A stretch of 64,000 nt of DNA, taken from Trissonchulus latispiculum. Lineage: Eukaryota > Nematoda > Enoplea > Enoplida > Ironidae. The first letter of the stretch is position 1, and the number at the start of each line of letters is the position of its first letter. Location: NCBI GenBank assembly GCA_030248195.1, contig JASAND010017600.1, forward strand, positions 1 to 64,000, in the 5' to 3' direction. A program made the translations under genes and the position numbers. The notes under the pieces were generated by a model. That model saw nothing but the letters and a program-made list of their open reading frames with translations, did no database searches and was not told the DNA's origin. Positions 11,126-22,128 of the stretch are shown piece by piece.

Positions 11126-11735
11126 AAAGTAAAGAATTGGCCCAACCAGGCTTCGAACCGCTGCCCTTCTAATCCCGAGACAGACATGCTAACCACTACA
11201 CTACAGGGCCATCAGCTGAACTCCCAGATCAGGCTTATCAATCTTTCCTATGCCTGCTTCCCTTACGTCTTCAAGAACGTGTGCTCTTGTTAATGTTTGG
11301 ATAAAGCTTAATGAATTTTGATATTCTACAGGAAATTTCCAAAGAATAAGCTAACCTAATTCCCGTTTAGCTGATTCCTCAAAATGTACTAGCGTAGGTT
11401 AATTTAGCTAGAAAGCAGCAATCGGACAACCAAAAAAGCTCTCGAGGTATTTTTGTGCAAACCACTACTGTTCAAGGCAATCCTTTAATCAGTTGCATTT
11501 TTGCAGAATTTCAATCACTACAGGCACAGAAATACCTGTTGGGTAATGATCACGCCTCGAATAGCTGGTCTATGTGAGACCTTCAAACCGACACCTTTTG
11601 TTTAATTTTACGGCCTGCGTAGCTAGAAAAATGATATTTGGTTTGTGCAAAATGACAACCTTTTGGCGCCAAAATAAGAAAGTTGGCTATAGCTCACGAT
11701 AGAGAAAAGCTAGAATGCTGCTTCAAAAAGCAAAA
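11126..11735. repeat. Dispersed repeat, copy 1 (pair at 46434)
   Basis: About 610 bp collinear with 46434-47040 at high identity, from AGTAAAGAATTGGCCCA through CTGTTGGGTAATGATCACGC and GCTGGTCTATGTGAGACC to CAAAAAGCAAAA. A diverged reverse-orientation relative lies at about 63330-63470. No coding potential. Confidence 0.8.
11139..11210 (-). repeat. tRNA-like SINE head, family B
   Basis: 72 nt with box A GTAGTGTAGTGGTTAGCAT and box B GGTTCGAAGCC. The acceptor arms pair only partly and the anticodon arm is poor, so this is a tRNA-derived repeat rather than a working tRNA. Relatives at 33226-33297 and 46446-46517. Confidence 0.6.
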
Positions 11736-12541
11736 CTGTTGAGCATAATGAGATCTTTTGAATCGGTATGGCTATAACTATGCAGCTGCTAGCTAACTGT
11801 CAGAAATCGGCTAGACTCAGCTAGATCGGGCACGGATTGTGCCGGGGGTAGGACGCTAAAAGACGTAATTATGGAAAGTTTTATCAAATTGAACCTGAAT
11901 TGTGCCATGCGCTAGCAACAGTATCCGAAAGGAATCCCCATCTCAAGATACTCATTTTGCAGAACAGCCACCAAGGTTTATAGAATGTAGCGTACTCTGC
12001 AAATCAACACATCCAGTAAACGACAAACGCAGATGCTGTGAGACACAATTTTGGCATTTGCATGTTTACAGTGTTGCGGTTTTGCAAGATTAGACAGAGT
12101 AAACATCATTTTACAGTACCAATGCTTAGGGATGCCACCAGTTTGGGTTCGGCCATTTGGAGAAGGGCCAATTTGCTTTGCGAGGATTTGGTTCAGTTTG
12201 GGCATACTCCGTGACACTTTTGTTCTCTTATTATGTCGCTAATTTATTTGTTTTCAAAAAAAACAAGCAGAGAAGTTGTGTAACTGTGCTAATTGGTATC
12301 AAATATCAAGCATTTGTTGAATCTGTGTCTATTCATACATAAAAATAGACTTGTTATTTGTTATTAATTAGATCTGTTCATGTCAGCTTATTTTTATTCC
12401 CTCGAATATTACACTTGAAGTGTAGATTTTAATGCATATTTTTATTTCATCTTCAGACAGTCGCTTGCATCACTTAAAGCCACAAGTTATCGGATCTGGC
12501 AATTGTGTCCAATGGACAGCAATGTAGCCGTCACAAAATGC
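11736..12541. other. Non-coding DNA downstream of SLC22 gene 2
   Basis: AT-rich, with no recognised gene or repeat. It probably includes the 3' UTR of the minus-strand gene that ends at 12542. Confidence 0.4.
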
Positions 12542-14059
12542 TCAAATAATCGAATTGTCTGATTCCTCAGCTGGTAAACGTTGTTTTTTCTGTTTTATCC
12601 GACCTGTTTTAGCATACGTATCAGGCAGGTTAATTCCTTTGGTTTCTGGCAGATAAAGGTAGCACAGAACGATGGTTAGGACTATGCTAGCTTCCGACGC
12701 TACAAACGGCAACGGTTTCCAGTATCTGGCCAGATAGAGCAGCTGAGACCCCACAACCATTCCGATGTCGCCACCAATAAGACAAAAGGCAGTGCAAATG
12801 GTTCGCAGTACTGTTGGAAACAATTCCACTACATACAGTCCCATTGCAACAAATAGCATCTGACATGTGACGGCTCCCAGCATGCCGAAGATGGTAACCA
12901 AAACTGGTGGTCCGTTGGCTATCAGATTTACACACACGATGGCAAAAAATATGGAGATCGCCCCCAGCGGTGACAGCATCAAAACACGTCGACCGAAATT
13001 CTTCAATTTCTGATCCATAAAAAATATCGCCAGCACTATCGGCACCCGTAGCGCACCATAGGTGAACGTGTTGAGGTACACACTGCCGCTGATATTACCT
13101 ATATCAAAAAGAAATGTGTTAACGATGATGGAAATGGTGAAGGCTGCAAGGAATAGGATGCATGCTCTGAGGCGAATTGTATTGTTTGCAAAAATATGCC
13201 AAGTACTATATCTGTAATTGTGATGCACAGTCTCAATATAGCCCAACTCGTCCCCAGTGACCGGAAGAATGGATTTATTATTTCTTAGTGCGATGCGATT
13301 TAGTGCTTCTGCAGCTTCTGCCAACCTGCCTTTCTGAACCAACCATCTCGGGCTCTCATCGAAACAAGCAAAGAATGCCAGTGCGGCAGGCATTGAAAGA
13401 GCTGATACGGCAAAAACGTGTTTTCGCCAAGTTGGTAGCATGTACGCTAACACAGCGTTAAACATATAAGCGTAGAACCAGTTTGTGGCAAGATTTGCGG
13501 CTACTCCGTGCTTTGTCGTGGTCAGTTCCATTGCCCAGAGGAAGCATGTACTGCAGCTTGCCATAAAGAATCCCACGAAATACCGCATAGCAACCAACGA
13601 TTTCCAATTCCGGTAAAAAGCTGAAGCAAGATTGAAAGCTAGATATAAAACAAATCCAAAGCTAGTGCACCTTTTTCGTCCAAAGTGGTCCTGAAGGTGT
13701 CCGAAAATCTGCATTGCCACCAGTCCACCCAATCCTTGGACAGTTGCTAGCACACCAAGCACAAAGGCATAGTCACAGAACAGGTTCCACTCAACAACAA
13801 TTGAATAAAAACCTGGCTCAGTGGAAATATTGCTACAGTTGTGAACAGTTTGACAGTCCTGGGTGAAATTCATTCCAGACAAATCTTGACAGATCAGTAT
13901 TGGAGTAACATTGGCTAACATTGCAACCATAGGACCACCACACCATGACAATGATGCGACGGCTGAACATATCAAAAACTGATACCGATACCTTCCAAAG
14001 GCACCAACCCTGTCCAGAAAAGTTTCGAAAGTAACCGTCTGTGTAGATTGTTCCTTCAT
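12542..14059 (-). CDS. SLC22-family transporter, intact single exon
   Basis: 505 residues from ATG 14059; the open frame extends 11 codons further upstream but only through a non-ATG codon and across a splice acceptor, so the ATG is preferred. It is a predicted plasma-membrane carrier of organic ions of the major facilitator superfamily with 12 helices. Visible marks: Cys-rich, N-glycosylatable loop after helix 1 (NCSNIS), GHLQDHFGRKR after helix 2, DESPRWLVQKGRLAEAAEALN in the central cytoplasmic loop, ELFPTVLRT near helix 10-11, and LPETKGINLPDT at the cytoplasmic end. Length is normal for the family (500-600). About three-quarters identical by eye to the other two genes, so this is the older paralogue. 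The substrate cannot be read from sequence. There are no introns in the coding region. Confidence 0.9.
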   Translation of the reverse strand: MKEQSTQTVTFETFLDRVGAFGRYRYQFLICSAVASLSWCGGPMVAMLANVTPILICQDLSGMNFTQDCQTVHNCSNISTEPGFYSIVVEWNLFCDYAFVLGVLATVQGLGGLVAMQIFGHLQDHFGRKRCTSFGFVLYLAFNLASAFYRNWKSLVAMRYFVGFFMASCSTCFLWAMELTTTKHGVAANLATNWFYAYMFNAVLAYMLPTWRKHVFAVSALSMPAALAFFACFDESPRWLVQKGRLAEAAEALNRIALRNNKSILPVTGDELGYIETVHHNYRYSTWHIFANNTIRLRACILFLAAFTISIIVNTFLFDIGNISGSVYLNTFTYGALRVPIVLAIFFMDQKLKNFGRRVLMLSPLGAISIFFAIVCVNLIANGPPVLVTIFGMLGAVTCQMLFVAMGLYVVELFPTVLRTICTAFCLIGGDIGMVVGSQLLYLARYWKPLPFVASEASIVLTIVLCYLYLPETKGINLPDTYAKTGRIKQKKQRLPAEESDNSII

Positions 14060-14075
14060 TGCTGAAACAAGTTGC
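14060..14075 (-). promoter_or_regulatory. 3' splice site 2 nt before SLC22 ATG
   Basis: On the minus strand, ACTTGTTTCAG is followed by CA and the ATG (AG at 14063-14062). A strong acceptor directly before the start codon, as in the two sister genes. Confidence 0.55.
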
Positions 14076-14959
14076 ACATTAAGCAATTGCAATTTTACAT
14101 AAATGTTCAGACTAGTTTAAAACGTAAGTCAAGACAGTAGAGACTCAGAAACTTGAAATACACACAGGTTAAATAACAACGCACTACATTAAAGACTGCG
14201 TTTTTAGTGGAATGGATTCTGCAAATAAGTTATGAAAGTTGATACAACAAATGAGAGACCGCATTAGGCAATAGTCGTTAGGCATGAGGCTGTTCTGAGC
14301 CGCGAATTGGCTCTGTTGCAGAAGCCAAATGCTGTAGGCTTAATACCAAATTTCTGTGCAGAAAACCCCATTCATATGAGCAGCTTTGGAAACACTAAAA
14401 TTCGTGTTAATAAAATTAGGTGAATTTATTTAGTACTTCACAGTCTGCTTTGCCACAAAATAGCTTTATGATGATAAAGGTAATCTCGTTTGCACCTGTG
14501 GTTAAAGCCTCATAGAGGGTCACATGTTCATAATCTAAGCAGAAATACTGTAAAAAAAGTGGTTTGAATTGCAACAGTTTTCACACTTTGAATTGCGATA
14601 CTTCACACAAATAGAAATTATTATTTTTCCATTCCACATTTCTATGTGTGCGAACATTTTCACATTTCGCACATTCATCACTTCATGATGTGTTTGCAGC
14701 TTAGCTGGCAATCGTGGAACATCTACTGAAACAGAAAGTAACAGGACAAAACAGAAGCATAATCAGAACGTAGGTACGTGAGGGCTGCTTTGCCAAATTG
14801 CCGGTAACACTTCCATGCGATGGCAGGAGAGGTAGGTATGTACATATGGCGGGGAAGGTACGTACACGAGGGCATGAGGTGTGTACATTGTCCAAAAATG
14901 TATGTACAGTTCGTATCATACCCCCCAGTTTTTTACATTACAAAGTCACATTCAGCGAA
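14076..14959. other. Non-coding DNA
   Basis: No gene recognised. From about 14770 the sequence is rich in GTACGTA/TGTACA motifs leading into the minisatellite. Confidence 0.4.
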
Positions 14960-15524
14960 ACCCATGTATGTATATGTGTATATGTGTGTACAGTGTGAGC
15001 GATGTCACGAACGATGTCATAGCGGGATACATGTATGTATGTGTATATGTGTATACATGTATGTATATGTGTATACGTGTGTACAGTGTGAGCGATGTCA
15101 CGAACGATGTCATGGCGGGATACATGTATGTATGTGTATATGTGTATACGTGTGTACAGTGTGAGCAATGTCACGAACGATGTCATGGGGGATACATGTA
15201 TGTATATGTGTATACGTGTGTACAGTGTGAGCGATGTCATGAACGATGTCATGGCGGGATACATGTATGTATATGTGTATATGTGTGTACAGTGTGAGCG
15301 ATGTCACGAACGATGTCATGGCGGGATACATGTATGTATATGTGTATACGTGTGTACAGTGTGAGCGATGTCACGAACGATGTCATGGCGGGATACATGT
15401 ATGTATATGTGTATATGTGTGTACAGTGTGAGCGATATCACGAACGATGTCATGGCGGGACCCATGTATGTATGTGTGTACAGTGTGAGCGATGTCACGA
15501 ACGATGTCTAGGGGAACCCATGTA
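14960..15524. repeat. 67-bp minisatellite, about 8 copies
   Basis: The unit contains GTGTACAGTGTGAGCGATGT, CACGAACGATGTCATGGCGG and ATACATGTATGTATATGTG. The CAGTGTGAGC landmark falls at 14991, 15084, 15157, 15223, 15290, 15357, 15424 and 15481, giving spacings of 93, 73, 66, 67, 67, 67 and 57. Length variation is mostly in the TG/TA-rich part. Open frames crossing it on both strands are by-products of the repeat. Confidence 0.9.
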
Positions 15525-15531
15525 TATATAG

Positions 15532-15667
15532 TCCGGTCCTGGAAACGAATTTGAAATCCAACTTTTCGGAATCAAAGAGCGGCAAAATTGATCTGGACGA
15601 TTTTTCCAGTGAATCAGTCAAAGAGTTTCTCCAATACTTATATTTGGGAAAATTACACTCACTTAAG
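15532..15667 (+). CDS. BTB/POZ domain exon (orphan)
   Basis: A 136-nt block bounded by TATATATAG and AAG|GTATAT. Its open phase encodes PVLETNLKSNFSES, KSGKIDLDDFSSESVKEFLQ and YLYLGKLHSLK. This matches the middle of the BTB/POZ fold: the S-P-V-(F/L) segment, the E-S, the I-x-L-x-D-x-(S) strand, and the F-L-x-Y-(L/I)-Y-x-G-x-(L/I) helix-turn. BTB domains mediate dimerisation and cullin-3 binding. I found neither the 5' BTB exon (beyond the minisatellite) nor the following helices, so it is either an internal exon with distant partners or a gene fragment. The minisatellite would lie in the preceding intron. Confidence 0.6.
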
Positions 15668-16190
15668 GTATATATATATAATTTCGTTTTGCCATCGCAT
15701 GGATTATCTACCTAACTGCCAAAACCGGTAGTTCTGCTCATTTTCACAGGCAATATTCATGTTACTATAACAAAACTTTAACATTAACTTTAACATTCAA
15801 CATTTACACTATTACGAAACAAGCAAAAATATTTTGGTTGCAAGTGCTTAACCTTTTATGCCCTGCAACGGGCATTTAGCACAAGTGATGATATTTGATA
15901 TCTACCCAAGAGAGTAGACGACACCGTTTGCAAAATGGAGTTTTGATTATATGCTCCAGTGTTCTTTGACACTCCTACTAATATTAGGAGTAATAAGTTC
16001 AATAGTTGCTAAAAATGAAGTCTTACTTCAATTACTTTAATTGGTTTTCGAAGCGAAGGCTTAGCGAAAATTAGTACATTACCAGAATTGACGACTTCTA
16101 AGTTTTTCTGGTTACATCGGGGATCCTTCAATGCTCTTTCGGAATGTAGAACTATTACATCTGTATCGACTGTTGGAAGTCGCATCTCTG
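15668..16190. other. Non-coding DNA
   Basis: Begins with a short (TA)n run directly after the BTB exon donor. Nothing else recognised up to the retroelement remnant. Confidence 0.4.
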
Positions 16191-16193
16191 TAG

Positions 16194-17700
16194 GTGCTCT
16201 CAACAAAAATTGCAACCGAAAAGGCAACACTGGTATATACTGGTCACTTTCAGCCAAGCGAGAGCGATGATTGTCCTGTGCTTTGCCCTGCTTCACAAAA
16301 GTACAGGCTTCCCCGCTGCTTCTACCGTTGCCTTCGTTACGGTCACTGGCATAGAAAATGTCCGTCAATCGAACTTGGGACCAGTGGAACCAATCCATCA
16401 AGCAGTAAGCTTCCCCTGCCAACATCCTCCGGAATAAGTCACACCACACCAAGCCATAGTAGTGGTAGTTTGCAAAGCCATTTTGAACTGAAGATACCCA
16501 GTAGCTCTGTCTGATATACACCCAATGTGGTTCGAAATGTGTCTCTAGTCCCTTTAGTTTCCAAGCAACGCAGGGCATATTTTCAAAACAATCGTGCAAG
16601 TTTTCAGTATTCAGAGACCCGTATGAAGAGCTGTTTCAGAACCACATGCATTGATCCAAAGATTTCGACACTGGTATGCTGGGCCAAGCTTATAAATTTT
16701 CACTGTAACTAACTGTATTTCCTGACCTCGGCACTACGCACTAACGAAAGCGTATGTTTTGGCCTTCTCAACACTCCTGAAGCATCTCCGTGAATAACTG
16801 ACTCTAGCACCTTTTGCTTAGGAATTCCGCAAATTCCAAACAACTTGTTTTCACACGTATCTTTGAAACCCAATTAGCAAAACTTAGGCAGACAATTAGA
16901 TTATTTCTCTTTTGTTTTTGCTAATCCTACGAGGCTCCACACACGATCTCAGTCTGTATCGCCTCGTCCGAAGGTTATACCGAAAACGAATGCATCCAAC
17001 CGACGTTCCATTGAAAACATGTATCGGTCAACTGCTTCCGGCGAAACATTTGTTTTGAACCGTGCCAGAAGTTTTGCTTTATTCGGATGCGTCCTCTACA
17101 GGCTGCTCTGCTGGCTTGCGTAGCGAGCATTTTTCGACGTCTGTACGAATTGGGATACTTTTGGAACGAAGACTCTTCAACCTATCGTGATCTGCGTGCA
17201 ACATAGTTTGGTCTTGATTCTAATCAGTCTCGGCTCATTGGCTAAGTAATTACGTTTTACTAACTTAATTAAAATAATTAATAATGATCTATAATCTTGT
17301 TGCATTATTACGAATTCGTCTCCATCATATTTCTGTTGCCTACCGAATTTACTTACTCTGTGCTAAACCTTGTTTACGCTTTAGAAATTGAATGGGTGTC
17401 CCGTAACCTCAGCGCCGTTGCCGACAGTTGCAGTTGCCTTCTTGATGTACATGACTAAGTTATTCTCGAAAAAATTATTTTCATTTTTCTCGACACATTG
17501 GGCACCTTTTCTGCGTCATCGCAAATGCACAGCTTCCCAGCTTCCTTTCAGGTGAACGTTTTCGCATTCTTCCGGCAATGGAAAGAAATTGGATTTTACC
17601 AGACTGGATTGTGCTGGAAGCTGCAAAGTGATGTGTTCACAAACTCAACTGCTATCACTAATTATCGAGCAAACGTAACTGTATCAAACTGACGTTACAA
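16194..17700 (+). mobile_element. Decayed retroelement, DIRS-like features
   Basis: Plus strand. At about 16310-16360 the frame reads CFYRCLRYGHWHRKCP, a C-x3-C-x4-H-x4-C knuckle close to Gag type. About 750 nt later, at 17070-17210, VLLYSDASSTGCSAGL matches the first RNase H strand with its catalytic Asp. A shifted frame then reads SSTYRDLRA, like the S-S-x-x-R-E-L-x-A signature of DIRS/gypsy RNase H regions, and at about 17495-17550 GTFSASSQMHSFPASF loosely resembles the segment after RNase H in DIRS elements. Many stops and frame changes separate the pieces; the reverse transcriptase core was not found. An open minus-strand frame at 16009-16599 is antisense to the knuckle and looks spurious. 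Confidence 0.4.
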
Positions 17701-19100
17701 ACTACAAAGCATAAGCGATAGTGCAAAACGCCATATTTTAAAATGCTTCTCAACATGTCACTGTTTGGAGTTCCTTTGGAGGGTCTGGTGTCCTTTAGAA
17801 TTTATGAAATTCCTGTCTTGTTACCGCATGACCACAGGAAGTCCAGTTCCACGTTACAGACCTAAGTTCACCAGTCTTCATCTGACCGGTTGCAGCCCGG
17901 TTCTACTTTTCTTTTTAAATTGCCTTGCTCTCTCTTTCATTACGTTCATTCTTTTGTTTTCTTGAATTTCAATTGAAAAATAATGTAATTTTGTAATATC
18001 TGAAAAATAACTTGTTTTTCAGAAAATAGTCTTGACTTAAAACGTGGTTTTGTTGTATCCAATATTCCAGGCTTTCAGCTGTAAATCATCTTTATTGAGC
18101 ACAAAGTATTTGAAGCGTTATAACATTTTCCTTTTTCATTTATCTTCACCATCATTACGCAAGCACTGCTAGATCAATGCATATCCATTTTGCTTTGCAG
18201 TTCGTACCTATTTGTCATCTTAATGATAACAATCATAAAAGTTTTGAACACAGAACTCATGCCTACTGATAAACTGTCATAAAAACAATATGTGGAAGTG
18301 GCTGTGATTAATAAACCAATATAGAGAAACTCAAACTGCTAACAAATAAAAACCATTAAAAATTCAACAATTAGTCATTAATTATTAATCAATCCTCATA
18401 TTCAATGATGGTTTTCTCCTTTAGTGATACAATTTGAATAGTCCGGTTGAGTAATATGCAAGGAGTGTAGTAAATGTAGACGAACACCCAAGAAAATGTA
18501 CATAAAGAACTGTTCATAAAAGTGTGTAAAGCTTCCATAGTTACTTCTCCTTCATAGGTTTACAGGATGCGGACGAAACAGTCGGAAGGGAGTCCTCTTT
18601 CTTTGATTAAGTTACACCCTAGGTCTGGGACGTAGCAGAACCAGCATCGTTTCCCCATTTAAGTGCTGGTTTAGAAAGTAAGCCTGTAGTTAACATTTGG
18701 AGACCGTGCCAGGGCCATTGTCTGGTTTGCTGAATCAAAAAGCCAGAAATTTTGCAAAATTTCGAAAACAATTTCTGACGTTAATTCTGCGATTTATTGA
18801 AAAGGGGCTTGCATTTTTAAAATAGCAGAAATTAGGAGACTCTTCTGAAACGCTTTTTGTTTAAGTTTGAGGACTACTGTAGGGTCCAACTCTTAAAAAC
18901 AACAACCATGAAACTTCAAAAAGTGGGTCGCGGGATTTGTCTTATCTCCTCTCCACCCCCACCCACCCCCCATCCCCAGAAATTTTGAGTTTGGGGACAG
19001 TTCCGAAAGCAATACGGCATCACTGGGGCAGCCCAGTAACCTTTATTCGAATAAATTTTAGGTATTTTAAGGAAGGATTCCAACGGTTTCTTCGGACGAA
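17701..19100. other. Non-coding DNA
   Basis: AT-rich with no recognised gene. A C-rich pyrimidine tract lies at 18950-18980. Confidence 0.4.
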
Positions 19101-19850
19101 ATGGTTTTAAGTGCTATTCAGATTTGTTCAATTTTTACACCAACATATGCGGATGAAACACGGGGTCAAACATTTCAAAATTCTCCAGATAATCCCCGAA
19201 ATTTGTTACAATCAGAATTGCAAAGGTTATTGCAGAACGTGCATATATGCACTTTGGTAGAGGCTTTAAATAGTCCTTTCCCCCATTCATTTTCCTCAGA
19301 CTCCTCAGAATGTTTTAATTCGCGACAAAATCCACAGCAACATTTACAGATTGTTTTATCACAGTCGTTGTTTCTACTTTTTCCTGGTAGCTTTAATAAT
19401 AGGTCGTTTCAAAGGGGTTTTTTCTGCATTTACTCGAAATACTATAATAGAAATGCAAATTATCAGAATAATTCCCGCTACTACACCTATAGTCGGGAGA
19501 ATTATTCAGGAAGTTATCAGTTTGCTCCATGTATACCAAATTTTCGAGGAGGGCCACGACATTTCAGGAATCAGAACGTGCGCTCCCCTACTGAGAACAG
19601 GTACAGTACGGATTTGGTGCAAGCCGAATTCCTGCCAACAGCTTCCCGCCGAATGGAAATACTTTACAACCTTCCTGTGCCACCACCACTGAATTTGTTT
19701 TCGGAACAAACCAAACTTAAAGTGCGCGTATTTGGGAAAACAGTAGCTTTTCTGCGGGATACTCTTCTACTATCCCAAGTAAGAATTTTCGCGAATATGT
19801 GGCACAGCAAGGGGCAGCACCAGTACAGCAGCTACCAAATGCTAGGATAG
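19101..19850 (+). pseudogene. Gag/protease-like frame of gypsy remnant
   Basis: 249 open codons starting at an ATG. Residues about 105-165 are Asn-, Tyr-, Arg- and Ser-rich like a nucleocapsid spacer. Residues about 210-230 read KVRVFGKTVAFLRDTLLLSQV, in which the strand before the aspartic-protease site is recognisable but the G-A after D-T is replaced by L-L. A proper protease site occurs again 800 nt downstream, so the locus may contain pieces of two elements or a tandem duplication. Confidence 0.35.
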
Positions 19851-20565
19851 CTGGGGTGGGTAGTCAAGAATCATTGATAGGCAGGAATTGACAGTTCACT
19901 TCAGCGATATCGATGACTCAGTTCTTATGAGTTCAAACAAGTCAGATGAAACCTGTACAACAGCTACAATGCTGCAAAAGTGTCATATGCCTCCAAATAC
20001 AAAAAGACAGAGATCAAAAATGCAAATACTGCAAAAGGTACGGAAACGACGATGGGTATGTTTCAAGAACAACTAGTTACACGATCAAGTCGATTCAGAA
20101 CAACTGAGGAGGCACCTAGCCCGAGGAAAACGCAGCGAAATAATAAATTTTTGAACTTGGATAATGACAATAACGACAATGGCAATACGACAATGGCAGA
20201 TAATGACAATACGAAAAGACGAACCTAGCTCATCGTCTGGTCGAATCCGTTCAAATAAAAAAGTGAAATTTGTTTAGAAACGACTTTCTCATAAGATTCC
20301 AGACCCTGACTTTTCTGGAAGATTTCCTTTTGAGTATGATTTTTCGGAAGGCTCACATCCAGACCAAATACAGTCTGAAACATCGGATTTGGAAGATGGC
20401 GATTCTGAAGCAAATCATGTGAATTCAGTTCATCAAACAGCAAAGACACCTGATTTTGTGGCAAATAATCGAAACTATCCAGCGGCTTTAGTGCATCAGG
20501 AGCAGTAGTTTTACGGTGCTCAGACTAAACTTCCACCTGCTCACCGCTGATAGTAGCATCAGGTG

Positions 20566-20665
20566 GGATGTGTAAATACTTTGACTCTTACAGATACGGG
20601 CGCCAATATTTCTATTGTTTCTAAGAATTTTGTTGAACATCTAACGCAAAAATGCCAGGAAACTT
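20566..20665 (+). pseudogene. Retropepsin active-site fragment
   Basis: The frame reads DTGANISIVSKNF, the canonical D-T-G-A loop with catalytic Asp intact, followed by a stop about 15 codons later. Part of the gypsy-like remnant. Confidence 0.65.
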
Positions 20666-21584
20666 AACTTTTGGTGACAGTTCTTGTGAACAAGTTACCA
20701 CAGCTAACGGAACGCCTAAAAATTTTTTCTTGGTTTAGTCTAATTAGAACTTTATTTAGAAGACTAGATGGGCTCATGAGGTTGTTAAGAGTGACTTCTG
20801 TCCTTGTGACATACTTCATTGTAAGGCTTTTTAGACTTTTTTTACAATATGGCAATGATCGTTGGATGCCATTCTGTTTACCATCCTCTTTTTAAAGAAG
20901 TTAAAACAAACTAATAACATTTTACAAACTATTGGCAAAGCACAGCCAGCTGTCTCGAATATTTGTTTACAAGACGAAACTACAACTCCAACAAATTCTG
21001 AGGCTTGGATTTCTATCACTTGCGATAGCAGTCAACCAAAATTTGATCTGACTGGTGATACGTGGGCTTACCATTTGTACGTGCGAAATCTTCAAATGTG
21101 AATACAAAATAGCTCCTTGGCTTTCATGGTTCGAAGATGCACCTATACTATTGCGAATTCTATGAACATTTTGAAGAAGTAAGATTGTTATGTTGTACCG
21201 CGAATCTCAAAAGGGGGAAATTGAAGTTGAATTAAAGTTGAAGTTTGGAATATGGTCATTTGACTTTACACACAGAAATAGTACCAGCTTACGCAGATGA
21301 CTTAGTATCTGTGAAAAATCGTGGAGGAGAGGAATCGTTTCTACAGTTGAGTGATATGTGGTTTGAAAAGGAATACGTATGTGAAGATGATCTGCCAAAA
21401 ACCATTCAAGCTGAAATTTTTCTGCAACTGCTGAAGATATGTACGTAGATACAATTTATATGAGCATTTTCTCGAGCAGCTCAATTGGACAAGTTCGAAT
21501 GTACGGAAAAGGCTGAGGGTAAGTTCAAAGAATTACTACGTCAGTACGTACATGAGTTTGCTACGCCTGACAACTTGGTAAGGT

Positions 21585-21827
21585 CAAGTGTACATAATGA
21601 TAAGAGTATGCCACAAAGCAAGCTCTATGTTATCAGAGCAAAAACTGTGCCCTGCACGCTAACGGCCCACCCCCTCCCCCCTTCGAGCTGTAGAACACAA
21701 ACATAGCGCTCAAATTTCTTTGAAGTGATGGGTCTGATTTGCATGGGCCGTTAGCGAGCAGAGCATAGTTTTTACTCTAATAACATAGAGTGTGCCTAGT
21801 GGCACACTCTTATATTATGTACTATTG
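21585..21827. mobile_element. CAAGAGT-family MITE, copy 1
   Basis: 243 bp with ends CAAGTGTACATAAT and ATTATGTACTATTG, flanked by GTAAGGT (21578-21584) and GTAAGAT (21828-21834), a 7-bp target duplication with one change. Subterminal arms carry CTCTATGTTAT and CTAACGGCCCA. It interrupts a gypsy Pol frame, dating it after that element's insertion. Confidence 0.8.
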
Positions 21828-21866
21828 GTAAGATGCAGTACAATACAACATCTCATCGATACGGGT

Positions 21867-21939
21867 GTGATGCCTCCCTCTTGTCCTTCCTCTGTTTCCA
21901 AAATTTAGGAAACAGAGGAAGGGCAAGAGGGGGCATCAC
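21867..21939. repeat. Long hairpin (about 32-bp stem)
   Basis: GTGATGCCTCCCTCTTG...CTGTTTCC faces GGAAACAGAGG...GGGCATCAC across an 8-nt AT loop with two or three mismatches. The left arm continues the gypsy Pol frame, so this looks like a small inverted duplication in the dead element. Confidence 0.75.
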
Positions 21940-22037
21940 ATCACTTTCTCGATTTCCTATCTTTAACACCTGCATACCTCTACTTTAAGATAAATTTTCT
22001 CAAGACACGTAAGAGGTTCGACTTAAATTTTATGAAC

Positions 22038-22128
22038 TTGTTAAAATATCCCGCTTGGACAATAAAATATGTGAAAATGAGAAAAATTGGGGATGGTCGA
22101 TAAAAAGACCCCAATGTGGACCCCCTCC
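22038..22128 (+). repeat. Dispersed 90-bp repeat, copy 1
   Basis: Shares AAAATATGTGAAAATGAG, GATGGTCG and GGACCCCC with the reverse complement of 28537-28627. Origin unknown. Confidence 0.6.

Larger units (their letters stand above)
19101..21950 (+). mobile_element. Decayed gypsy-like LTR retrotransposon
   Basis: Plus-strand fragments in gag-pol order. 19101-19850 is a gag-like frame rich in Asn/Tyr/Arg. Near 20010-20050 a CKYC-KRYG piece resembles a damaged knuckle. 20566-20660 carries an aspartic-protease active site (TLTDTGANISIVSKNF), followed by TANGTPKNFFLG. 21482-21584 has FKELLRQYVHEFATPDNLV, the segment preceding the reverse transcriptase in gypsy Pol. A MITE (21585-21827) interrupts this, and a short HLIDTG-containing piece continues at about 21840. 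The RT core and integrase are absent. LTRs were not identified. Confidence 0.65.

Noticed and set aside
12542..14092. Longer N terminus for the second SLC22 gene
   Set aside because: The extra 11 codons start at a TTG and cross a strong splice acceptor. The ATG at 14059 matches the starts of the two paralogues.
14820..15531. Open frames of 60-138 codons on both strands across the minisatellite
   Set aside because: All consist of the repeat translated in different phases (YMYVCVYV-type) and exist because the unit lacks stops.
16009..16599. 196-codon minus-strand frame
   Set aside because: Antisense to the zinc-knuckle fragment of the plus-strand retroelement. No domain recognised.
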